Positions 1 through 4,261 are shown, numbered from the stretch's first letter. The stretch: DNA of 6,014 nucleotides from Minisyncoccota bacterium (GCA_025453415.1 JALOQL010000064.1:1-6014), one strand, 5' to 3'. Notes: generated by a model not told the origin, from the sequence alone. Translations and numbers: made by a program.

Positions 1-58
1 CGTACGGACGTCCTGTCCAATCAATATCTTTGCGTTTCAAAGTAAAATCGTCAAACAT
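1..58 (-). CDS. 5' end of an unidentified gene, cut by the window edge
   Basis: An ATG at 58 (reverse strand) opens a frame that stays open to position 1. It gives 19 residues beginning MFDDFTLKRKDID. No Shine-Dalgarno is visible. The start lies only a few bases beyond the T-tract of the terminator that closes the upstream operon, so the message would have to be leaderless, come from terminator read-through, or start at a promoter hidden in the terminator. The visible peptide is charged and shows no signal peptide. It is too short to assign a family, and the true start could also be further downstream outside the window. Confidence 0.45.
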   Translation of the reverse strand, partial: MFDDFTLKRKDIDWTGRPY

Positions 59-60
59 GA

Positions 61-104
61 TTGCAACAAAAACCCCGCCGGTGGGCGGGGGCGGCTGAAA
101 GCCG
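61..104 (-). terminator. Intrinsic terminator closing the exported-protein operon
   Basis: Read on the minus strand, CCCCGCC-CACC-GGCGGGG (73-90) forms a perfect 7-bp GC stem with a 4-base loop. TTTTTGTTG follows it directly. A second small hairpin (CGGCT/AGCCG, 92-104) sits between the stop codon of the 106-672 gene and this stem. A T-tract is present only on the minus side, which fits termination of the operon that ends at 106. Confidence 0.85.
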
Positions 105-105
105 T

Positions 106-672
106 TTACGCAAAAAAAAGTTTTGCCAGCCAGCCAAACAGGCTGAATTGCGCTTCTTTTTTTTGGATAAAAGCTTCCAGCCGGCCCTGCTCGGCTTCCA
201 TCTCCCTTATCGGCGCGTTTATAAGCGCGGCTGCGCTTTCGGGCCTAATCTCGGCCTGTAAGCGTTCCAGCTGTTCTAAGCGGCTGCGCGTCAGAATCAC
301 ACCCGTCCGCAATTCTTCCAGTTTTACCTGGTCAGCGCCCAGAAAAAAAGTCTTTATGTTATTTTCATCCTGCAATTGAGCGATCGCCGCGGTCGTGCTT
401 GCCTCGGCATCGCTTTGCGCCCGGACGATAGACTTGATCGATTCACCGATATCGGCCGGCGACCGGTCGGCTGCGCTCTGCAGGCTTTGCGCAAAATAGT
501 ACGCCATCTGGCGGTGGGTCAGCGGGTAGAAATCATCTTTGGGCGGCGCCCCCGGCGCCGATACCCTCAAATTCACCTTGCCGACACTTTCCGCCGGGAC
601 GTTTTGCGCGCCGACAACACCGCTCAATGCGGCAAAAATCGCGGCCACCGAGCAAAGGAAGCCTTTATTCAT
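106..672 (-). CDS. Exported coiled-coil protein of unknown function (188 aa)
   Basis: The chosen start is the ATG at 672, one base past the TAG of the upstream gene (674-676). This implies translational coupling, and it puts a good signal peptide at the N-terminus: MNKG, then hydrophobic LCSVAAIFAALSGVVGA, with probable cleavage before QNVP. A longer version starting at 720 would prepend a basic stretch that only reads the neighbour's end out of frame. The mature part has a short segment rich in Pro and Gly, then Ala/Gln/Glu/Arg-rich helices with heptad-like hydrophobics (from about residue 55 to the end), suggesting a coiled coil. It ends with the hydrophobic FSLFGWLAKLFFA, possibly a membrane-touching amphipathic helix. 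No catalytic motif is seen and the family is not recognised. The role is inferred to be envelope-associated, acting with its operon partner. Confidence 0.8.
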   Translation of the reverse strand: MNKGFLCSVAAIFAALSGVVGAQNVPAESVGKVNLRVSAPGAPPKDDFYPLTHRQMAYYFAQSLQSAADRSPADIGESIKSIVRAQSDAEASTTAAIAQLQDENNIKTFFLGADQVKLEELRTGVILTRSRLEQLERLQAEIRPESAAALINAPIREMEAEQGRLEAFIQKKEAQFSLFGWLAKLFFA

Positions 673-673
673 T

Positions 674-1441
674 CTATTTGCTTTTTTTCTGGATCTCGAG
701 CAGCTGCTTTTGCAGCTCAATGATCCGCTTCATGAGGTTTTCGATGTGCCCCAGGATCTGCTGATTGTAATAGGAAACGCACTGGCCCTGGTTTTTGAAG
801 CTTGTCCCGACGATGTCGGCCCATTGGCCGGCCAAACAAAGTTTCTTGCCGGCTAAAACCGTGGCGATCGGCGGCAAGCCGGTATCGGTCGTGGTGGCGT
901 TGCCCACTTCCGGCGTCGTGGTCGCCGGTTCGGCCGGCTTGGCACTGGCCGCGCCAATGGAATAAGTGCGCGAGGCATAGCCTTGGTATTGGATGGTATT
1001 GCCCAGCACCGGCAGGCCGTCGTCACTATTGGTGAATTTTGCGGTCGCCCCGGTCAAGGCATAAGGGATCATGCCGTTATTGAGAAAATGAACTCCAAGA
1101 TTCCAGCCCTTCTTGACCTCGATGGACGCCGCCGGCGAATAAGTATTAACTCCAGCCGCCGCGGGCGTGATCAGTTCGCTGATCCATTTCACGCGGCTGT
1201 CGGCATCCACCAGCAAAAAGCGGAATTTATTGGATTGGGTCGCGTAATAGGTAAACGTGGCCAAGGTGCCGTCCTTGTTGGCCGGATTATTGGTGTCCAC
1301 CACCACAAAATTGGACGTCCCGTCCAACGAAATGCGCGAAATCGCTTCATTGCCCACGCTGACCGCGGCCGACGCCGCCGCCGGCAAAACGATTATCGAA
1401 AACAAAAACGCTAAAATCGGAATCATCATTTTTTTGTCCAT
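674..1441 (-). CDS. Exported beta-domain protein with FKNQGQC motif and coiled-coil tail (255 aa)
   Basis: The ATG at 1441 is preferred. An in-frame TTG at 1453 exists, but it lies at the predicted transcription start, and a second ATG follows at 1429. Residues 1-25 are a signal peptide (MDKKMMIPILAFLFSIIVLP, then AAASA). Residues about 26-165 are strand-rich (NFVVVD, FRFLLVD, WNLGVHFLNNGMIPY) and resemble secreted jelly-roll-like domains; this is from memory of the pattern, not a search. A Pro/Ala/Thr linker (about 168-192) follows. Next comes a short module with Cys202, a Trp, FKNQGQC (Cys221) and VSYY. The C...W...FKNQGQCV pattern recurs at the C-termini of many secreted bacterial proteins, where its two cysteines may pair. 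The last roughly 27 residues form a Leu/Ile/Lys/Gln coiled coil. It is the first gene of a two-gene operon and its function is unknown. Confidence 0.85.
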   Translation of the reverse strand: MDKKMMIPILAFLFSIIVLPAAASAAVSVGNEAISRISLDGTSNFVVVDTNNPANKDGTLATFTYYATQSNKFRFLLVDADSRVKWISELITPAAAGVNTYSPAASIEVKKGWNLGVHFLNNGMIPYALTGATAKFTNSDDGLPVLGNTIQYQGYASRTYSIGAASAKPAEPATTTPEVGNATTTDTGLPPIATVLAGKKLCLAGQWADIVGTSFKNQGQCVSYYNQQILGHIENLMKRIIELQKQLLEIQKKSK

Positions 1442-1460
1442 TTTTTTGTTCAAATTTTAC

Positions 1461-1492
1461 ATTATAAACCCGATAATTGAATTTTACGCCAA
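1461..1492 (-). promoter_or_regulatory. Promoter of the exported-protein operon
   Basis: A perfect TATAAT lies at 1461-1466 on the minus strand. The best -35 candidate, TTGGCG (1487-1492), is weak and 20 bp away. Transcription would start near 1454, leaving about a dozen bases before the ATG at 1441. No Shine-Dalgarno is visible in that leader. Confidence 0.55.
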
Positions 1493-1511
1493 ATCAGCCA
1501 TGTTCTCAAGT

Positions 1512-1550
1512 AAAAAAAGAAAAAAGAGCGAACGCCGGGGCGAGCCTCTC
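1512..1550 (-). terminator. Terminator of the small TTG-start gene
   Basis: On the minus strand, an imperfect GC-rich hairpin (1526-1550, inner stem CGC/GCG, outer stem GAG/CTC with bulges) is followed by TTTTTTCTTTTTTT. It lies between the stop at 1597 and the operon promoter at 1461, where a terminator is expected. The stem is imperfect but the long T-tract is clear. Confidence 0.7.
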
Positions 1551-1596
1551 TTGATTGCTGCCGTCATCGAATCTTCATATTAAGGTACAAAAAATA

Positions 1597-1938
1597 TCAA
1601 TCATACCATCCATCTTCACCTAAATCGACTCCGCAACAACCACCGCCTCTGCCTCGGGAGTTACCGTGCAAAGAGTGACCCCCTTTTCTTTCTTCGAAAT
1701 CCACTTTCTTGAACCAGCCTTGTTCGTCTGCAAAAGCACGGGCATCCTCCTTGGTCTTAATATGGTTTAGCAGGGGGATTCGCTTTTGACTACGCTGTTC
1801 CGCCGCTTTTTTCCGCATCTCGCTGGTACTGTGGTACTTAATCGTATACAATGCGTCAGTAAACGGATTAAGACATTCAAAAGAGCCTGCTTGCTTAGAG
1901 TTTACCGGACGCGTTCTGCTTCCATGCCATTTCGTCAA
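1597..1938 (-). CDS. Small unrecognised protein with Gly/Cys-rich acidic tail (113 aa)
   Basis: The start is TTG at 1938. It is chosen because AGGAGG (1946-1951) sits exactly 7 bases upstream, and a well-formed promoter lies ahead of that. The first in-frame ATG would lose 40 residues. There is no signal peptide or membrane segment, so the product is probably cytoplasmic. The N-terminal two thirds is charged and basic (KKAAEQRSQKRIP, then a helix-like KTKEDARAFADEQGWF). The C-terminus changes character: HSLHGNSRGRGGGCCG, then acidic VDLGEDGWYD. Two histidines and an adjacent Cys pair could bind a metal, but no known motif is matched. A peptide-precursor reading is possible but unsupported, as no modifying enzyme is nearby. 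It forms a single-gene unit with its own promoter, a dyad in that promoter and a terminator. The reading frame is well supported by its signals; the family is unknown. Confidence 0.7.
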   Translation of the reverse strand: MTKWHGSRTRPVNSKQAGSFECLNPFTDALYTIKYHSTSEMRKKAAEQRSQKRIPLLNHIKTKEDARAFADEQGWFKKVDFEERKGGHSLHGNSRGRGGGCCGVDLGEDGWYD

Positions 1939-1945
1939 TTAATTT

Positions 1946-1951
1946 CCTCCT
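1946..1951 (-). promoter_or_regulatory. Strong Shine-Dalgarno fixing a TTG start
   Basis: AGGAGG on the minus strand, 7 bases before the TTG at 1938. It is the strongest ribosome binding site in the window and is the reason for preferring the non-ATG start. Confidence 0.85.
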
Positions 1952-1974
1952 CTAACCTTATATTGTTTAAAATA

Positions 1975-2003
1975 TTTATACCAATCCGCGACCGGATTGT
2001 AAA
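1975..2003 (-). promoter_or_regulatory. Sigma-70-type promoter of the 113-aa gene
   Basis: TTTACA (1998-2003), a 17-bp spacer and TATAAA (1975-1980) on the minus strand. The predicted start near 1968 gives a leader of about 30 bases containing the AGGAGG site. The spacer is filled by an inverted repeat, described separately. Confidence 0.8.
1982..1999. promoter_or_regulatory. Inverted repeat in the promoter spacer, probable operator
   Basis: CAATCCG-CGAC-CGGATTG is a perfect 7-bp dyad with a 4-bp centre. It starts one base from the -10 box and overlaps the last two bases of the -35 box. A dimeric regulator bound here would cover the RNA polymerase site. It is upstream of the predicted transcript start, so it is unlikely to act as an RNA hairpin of this gene. 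Confidence 0.6.
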
Positions 2004-2030
2004 GAAAAAAGAGTTAGCGGTGACAACTCT
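2001..2030 (-). terminator. Terminator of the 185-aa gene
   Basis: On the minus strand, AGAGTT ... AACTCT (2010-2030) gives a 6-bp stem, extendable by a G-U pair, followed directly by TTTTTCTTT. It lies about 25 bases after the TGA at 2055 and overlaps the -35 region of the next gene's promoter. Confidence 0.7.
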
Positions 2031-2054
2031 CCATATGGCGGCTCCGGGCGCGGC

Positions 2055-2612
2055 TCATTTGCGCCTTTGTTCAATTTTGTAAAGAAGCAGACTTTCGAGG
2101 GCTTGCCACGCGGTTGCCGTGCTCAACAATGTCACTACCGGCCGCTTAGCGCTTATCCGGTACCCTTTCTCATCGGCATACTTATGCCGCCATCCAAGAT
2201 GGGCAAGGCGAATCAAGTCCCGGGTCGGCTCGGGCCAGTCCCAATCCGGGTTCAAGCCCAACGGGCCTTCGACCAACTCTTCCAGAAAACGTATCGCCTT
2301 GGACGGCATCGCGCCGAGCGGCGAAAAATCCTTCAGCGAGAGCAGGCCGATCGCGCGGATGAACACCCGGTCAACTTCCTTGGCAATAAGGATGTTCTTT
2401 TCCGGCGTGTTCATCGGCGCGCGTTTGAGTCCCGACAGCCGCAGAACCAGCGGCCCGGTGACCCGCGGGTCATGAATAAAGTACGCCAGATTCACCCCGC
2501 TGTGCTCGCACACCTTCAGACCCCAGCGCTTCATTACCTCCTCGCCCCCGGCTTGCACCAACGCCATGGCAAGCGCCGCCTTGGTTTTTTTACCTAAATC
2601 CGAAAGCTCCAC
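2055..2612 (-). CDS. Unrecognised soluble protein (185 aa)
   Basis: The start is GTG at 2612, supported by GGAGGT (2619-2624) six bases upstream and by a promoter with consensus TTGACA. A nearby ATG at 2626 is out of frame. The protein has no signal peptide or convincing membrane span. It looks mostly helical and cytoplasmic. It opens with a basic/Ala-rich segment (KKTKAALAMALVQAGGEE) and has an aromatic, Pro-rich middle (NPDWDWPEPTRDLIRLAHLGW, about 121-141). A Leu-rich helix and basic EQRRK end it. I see no nucleotide-binding, nuclease or helix-turn-helix signature and do not recognise the family. Base composition is clearly more GC-rich than the gene just upstream (2725-3276). It is transcribed alone, between its own promoter and terminator. 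Its leader may control translation (see the hairpin at 2611-2636). Confidence 0.8.
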   Translation of the reverse strand: MELSDLGKKTKAALAMALVQAGGEEVMKRWGLKVCEHSGVNLAYFIHDPRVTGPLVLRLSGLKRAPMNTPEKNILIAKEVDRVFIRAIGLLSLKDFSPLGAMPSKAIRFLEELVEGPLGLNPDWDWPEPTRDLIRLAHLGWRHKYADEKGYRISAKRPVVTLLSTATAWQALESLLLYKIEQRRK

Positions 2613-2636
2613 CTAACCACCTCCATTACGTTAGGT
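2611..2636 (-). promoter_or_regulatory. Leader hairpin holding the Shine-Dalgarno and start codon
   Basis: ACCTAAC (2636-2630) and GTTAGGT (2617-2611) are perfect 7-bp complements around a 12-base loop that contains GGAGGT. The 3' arm includes the first two bases of the GTG start. With transcription predicted to begin near 2637, this hairpin would be the extreme 5' end of the mRNA. It could hide the start codon or stabilise the message. At DNA level the same dyad, just after the transcription start, could instead be a repressor site. Confidence 0.55.
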
Positions 2637-2643
2637 CACGAAA

Positions 2644-2672
2644 ACAATATCCCAAGCGGGGCGGCATGTCAA
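2644..2672 (-). promoter_or_regulatory. Promoter of the 185-aa gene
   Basis: TTGACA (2667-2672), a 17-bp spacer and TATTGT (2644-2649) on the minus strand. The predicted start is about 2637, giving a leader of about 25 bases. The -35 box almost touches the T-tract of the preceding terminator. Confidence 0.75.
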
Positions 2673-2673
2673 T

Positions 2674-2702
2674 AAAAAAACAGCCCTTGTGGTGCGTTTT
2701 TT
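2674..2702 (-). terminator. Probable terminator of the 183-aa membrane protein gene
   Basis: On the minus strand an A6-C run and a G-T6 run pair around a 14-base interior (GCACCACAAGGGCT) that offers only CC/GG and a few imperfect pairs. T-rich sequence continues after it. The stem is weak in GC, so the call rests on shape and position, between the TGA at 2725 and the next promoter. Confidence 0.5.
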
Positions 2703-2724
2703 GCCCCTATTAAAAAAAAGTCGT

Positions 2725-3276
2725 TCAGGAGGTCTCGCCATCACTGAACTCATTCTCGCAAAAAGCGATCAACGATAATAATTTCTTTATCAGCCAAACG
2801 CTCGCCCGGTTCGTATAACTATTCCGGTATCGTCTTCCGCCTATTGCCTTAATTAAATATATTATGGCCCGGTTTAAATAACTGTTGGCGGCTACGATCA
2901 CGACCACGGGCAATAAACCGGCCATGAACTTCACTAAAAATGCATCACTACCATCTTCGCGGCTTATTTTGAACAGATGCATTCGCCCTTCACCGTAGCA
3001 GATAATTTTTACCGGGTCGTTGTCGGTATTGGGATCGAAACCAACGCTCCAAACCGCATTGTCGCTGGCAATATCTCTGACCAGAAAAGCCTTCCCTCCG
3101 TCATTGACTGCGTTAAGCGCTTTTATTACCGCATCGATCACGTGATCGCTTACGACCGTTCCGGACACTTCTTCAAGTAAATTTTTAATGTCCTCGGGAT
3201 TATTTCGGACAACCCGTGTCTCGAATTTTTCTTTCGAAACTTTGGGAGACTCCGTATCGCTCTGGCTGGCAACCAT
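2725..3276 (-). CDS. Unrecognised membrane protein with N-terminal soluble domain (183 aa)
   Basis: The start is ATG at 3276, with AGGAG (3282-3286) five bases upstream and a near-consensus promoter. The first 25 or so residues are polar and probably disordered. Residues about 28-110 look like a small alpha/beta domain (KNLLEEVSGTVVSDHVIDAV, then KAFLVRDIASDNAVWSVGF, then VKIICYGEGRMHLFKIS). Residues about 113-130 form a hydrophobic segment (FLVKFMAGLLPVVVIVAA) that fits one membrane span. Two further hydrophobic, basic-flanked helices follow at about 133-145 and 158-172, either re-entrant, amphipathic or spanning. The tail is acidic (ENEFSDGETS). There is no N-terminal signal peptide. No family is recognised, and the fold description is inference. 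The region is more AT-rich than the next gene downstream. Confidence 0.8.
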   Translation of the reverse strand: MVASQSDTESPKVSKEKFETRVVRNNPEDIKNLLEEVSGTVVSDHVIDAVIKALNAVNDGGKAFLVRDIASDNAVWSVGFDPNTDNDPVKIICYGEGRMHLFKISREDGSDAFLVKFMAGLLPVVVIVAANSYLNRAIIYLIKAIGGRRYRNSYTNRASVWLIKKLLSLIAFCENEFSDGETS

Positions 3277-3302
3277 TAAATCTCCTGCCTTATGGCAAAT
3301 AA

Positions 3303-3331
3303 TTTATACATATTTTATTCTAATTTGTCAA
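3303..3331 (-). promoter_or_regulatory. Near-consensus promoter of the 183-aa gene
   Basis: TTGACA (3326-3331), a 17-bp AT-only-rich spacer and TATAAA (3303-3308) on the minus strand. This is the best promoter match in the window. The predicted start near 3296 gives a leader of about 20 bases with AGGAG. Confidence 0.85.
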
Positions 3332-3384
3332 ATCTATATCGCCAAAATTTGCAATCATAAAGCAACGGAACGCCAGCTGTAAAA

Positions 3385-3410
3385 CAAAAACCGCCCCTTG
3401 TTTGGAGCGG
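3385..3410 (-). terminator. Terminator, copy 1 of a 26-bp exact repeat
   Basis: Minus strand: CCGCTCC-AAACAA-GGGGCGG then TTTTTG. The 7-bp stem contains one U-G pair that works only in minus-strand RNA; the plus strand has a C-A mismatch there, so the direction is clear. It lies 17 bases past the TAA (3427-3429) of the transmembrane fragment. The 26 bases 3385-3410 are identical to 4135-4160. Confidence 0.8.
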
Positions 3411-3426
3411 CGGAGAATATTTTTTG

Positions 3427-3534
3427 TTACCGGGCGCGACGCGGCCGCAGCTCGCGGCGGGTCATCCAGCCCAGGAAAAAGGCCAACGACAACAGCATCA
3501 GCCACAGCCAGTTGAAATTGGCGGTACAATCCAA
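3427..3534 (-). pseudogene. Membrane-anchor remnant or 35-aa membrane micro-ORF
   Basis: A minus-strand frame opens after a TGA at 3550-3552 and stops at TAA 3427-3429. It encodes LDCTANFNWLWLMLLSLAFF, then LGWMTRRELRPRRAR: one clean hydrophobic span of about 18-20 residues followed by an Arg-rich tail, the layout of a C-terminal membrane anchor. The sequence is strikingly GC-rich compared with the AT-rich DUF genes directly upstream. I favour a remnant: the 3' end of a larger surface-protein gene whose upstream part was lost when the DUF4258-DUF2283 segment arrived. The alternative is an intact 35-residue membrane peptide starting at TTG 3534. That codon lies 4 bases past the DUF2283 stop, with a weak AGG before it. 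No family is recognised. Confidence 0.5.
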
Positions 3535-3538
3535 ACGC

Positions 3539-3754
3539 TTAACCTGCAGTCAAATCAGGAATCAAATTATTGGATTTATCGGTTTTCAAAAATTCCGAAA
3601 GGTTGACCTTCATTATCTCAAGATTTACGATCTCACCTTTTTGATCGTAATCAATAACAACATTTTCTTTTACATCCGAATCAACGCTTTTTTTGTTGCT
3701 GAATCTGATGCTCAAAATATTTACTTTGGGGTCGTATTTTACCAACGGCTTCAT
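3539..3754 (-). CDS. DUF2283 protein, putative antitoxin (71 aa)
   Basis: ATG at 3754 to TAA at 3539. Residues about 5-50 follow the DUF2283 pattern: KYDPKVNILSIRFSNKK (family form YDPexDaLYIrf), then VVIDYDQKGEIVNLEI (family form vivDyDedGrivgiEI). The family is typically 60-75 residues, so the gene looks full length. The C-terminal part (VNLSEFLKTDKSNNLIPDL) is a variable extension. It starts 4 bases after the stop of the DUF4258 gene and has no Shine-Dalgarno, so it is probably translated by coupling. DUF4258-DUF2283 neighbours recur in genomes and have been suggested as toxin-antitoxin-like pairs; the antitoxin label is inferred from that, not from a motif. It is strongly AT-rich, unlike the GC-rich fragment that follows. 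Confidence 0.85.
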   Translation of the reverse strand: MKPLVKYDPKVNILSIRFSNKKSVDSDVKENVVIDYDQKGEIVNLEIMKVNLSEFLKTDKSNNLIPDLTAG

Positions 3755-3758
3755 ATTT

Positions 3759-4025
3759 TTAAAAGTATTTACTTATTTTGGAAGTGTCGATAATTGTTAT
3801 TACTATTATTGCCTTGCCGCGAATTTCACATATCGCCATTAACAAATGGTCTCTCTTGAGAGTTTTATTAAAGTAAATTTTTTTGAACAGTATGCGACAT
3901 TTATCGTACGCCGATCTCTCGATTTTGTCGGGCTCTTCGATTGATTTAATTACCGTTTGCTTGGCGATATACCGTTCTTTCATTCGTAATTCCGCATGTT
4001 CGGAAAATAGTACGTTTGGCTTCAT
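3759..4025 (-). CDS. DUF4258 protein, putative toxin (88 aa)
   Basis: ATG at 4025 is preferred over a TTG at 4061. That TTG is the first half of a TTGACA -35 box, and DUF4258 proteins usually begin just before the FSEHA motif. Family features visible: FSEHAELRMKERYI (residues 7-20, with His10, Arg14 and Arg18, form F.eHA..Rm.eRgi), EPDKIE (31-36), KRDHLLMAICEIRG (57-70) and VITIIDTSKISKYF at the C-terminus. Length fits the family. The fold is thought to resemble small RelE-like RNases, and the paired arrangement suggests a toxin; activity is unproven. It is cytoplasmic. It is the first gene of a two-gene unit with the DUF2283 gene 4 bases downstream. The segment is AT-rich and bounded by identical 26-bp terminators, which hints at acquisition. 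Confidence 0.85.
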   Translation of the reverse strand: MKPNVLFSEHAELRMKERYIAKQTVIKSIEEPDKIERSAYDKCRILFKKIYFNKTLKRDHLLMAICEIRGKAIIVITIIDTSKISKYF

Positions 4026-4032
4026 TAACCAA

Positions 4033-4061
4033 ATGCTATCAATATTGAACCGTGATGTCAA
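4033..4061 (-). promoter_or_regulatory. Promoter of the DUF4258-DUF2283 pair, implying a leaderless mRNA
   Basis: TTGACA (4056-4061), a 17-bp spacer and TAGCAT (4033-4038) on the minus strand. The expected start, about 7 bases past the -10 box, is 4026-4025, at the ATG itself. No Shine-Dalgarno precedes either candidate start, which agrees with a leaderless message. Confidence 0.65.
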
Positions 4062-4066
4062 AAATT

Positions 4067-4084
4067 AAGCCGATTACAAGCCGA
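4067..4084. repeat. Two 7-bp direct repeats just upstream of the TA promoter
   Basis: AAGCCGA occurs at 4067-4073 and 4078-4084, an 11-bp period of about one helix turn. It sits 6 bases upstream of the -35 box. The placement suits a regulator binding one face of the DNA, such as an autoregulating toxin-antitoxin complex or an activator. Repeats this short can occur by chance. Confidence 0.4.
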
Positions 4085-4134
4085 CAGCAAGATAATTCAA
4101 AAAGAAAAGACTAACTTGCGGCATCCGCGACAAC

Positions 4135-4160
4135 CAAAAACCGCCCCTTGTTTGGAGCGG
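4135..4160 (-). terminator. Terminator, copy 2 of the 26-bp exact repeat
   Basis: Identical over 26 bases to 3385-3410, exactly 750 bp away, with the same minus-strand U-G stem and T-tract. No protein gene ends just before it; the preceding 100 bases hold only the repeat cluster at 4169-4226. It either ends a small untranslated transcript or is a duplicated or relic terminator. Confidence 0.75.
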
Positions 4161-4168
4161 TGAAAACT

Positions 4169-4226
4169 GCGGAAGGACTTAGTCCTTCCGCTGAGTCGTC
4201 CTTCCGCTGAGTCCTTCCACTGAGTC
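4169..4226. repeat. Palindrome plus three 13-bp direct repeats
   Basis: GCGGAAGGACT (4169-4179) and AGTCCTTCCGC (4181-4191) form a perfect 11-bp inverted repeat around one base. The unit GTCCTTCCGCTGA then occurs at 4182-4194 and 4198-4210, with a one-base variant (A for G at position 9) at 4211-4223. Trailing GTC trinucleotides follow the first and third units. The left arm of the palindrome is complementary to part of every unit, so alternative hairpins are possible. The gene-free stretch 4026-4307 holds this cluster, two terminators and the TA promoter; no coding potential is seen. Confidence 0.75.
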
Positions 4227-4261
4227 AAACATCTAAAAAAATCAATTGCTAAGGCCGTGTC

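Noticed and set aside
61..261. 66-residue plus-strand frame at the left edge
   Set aside because: Starts within the terminator and lies antisense to the exported coiled-coil gene; no ribosome site.
983..1414. 143-residue plus-strand frame opposite the beta-domain gene
   Set aside because: Antisense shadow; the minus frame has a signal peptide and the FKNQGQC motif.
2067..2597. 176-residue plus-strand frame opposite the 185-aa gene
   Set aside because: The minus-strand frame has a matching promoter, Shine-Dalgarno and terminator; this one has none.
3320..3529. 69-residue minus-strand frame across 3320-3529
   Set aside because: It reads through the terminator at 3385-3410 and into the next promoter. 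The alternative frame there gives a clean transmembrane segment ending just before the terminator.
3398..3793. 131-residue plus-strand frame opposite the DUF2283 gene
   Set aside because: Low-complexity Ile/Phe/Asn-rich antisense of an AT-rich gene; DUF2283 motifs are clear on the other strand.
3385..4160. The flanking 26-bp repeats as insertion-sequence ends
   Set aside because: They are direct, not inverted, they form minus-strand terminators, and no transposase lies between them.
4182..4223. The 13-bp repeats as a CRISPR array
   Set aside because: Units are too short, nearly contiguous and without unique spacers.
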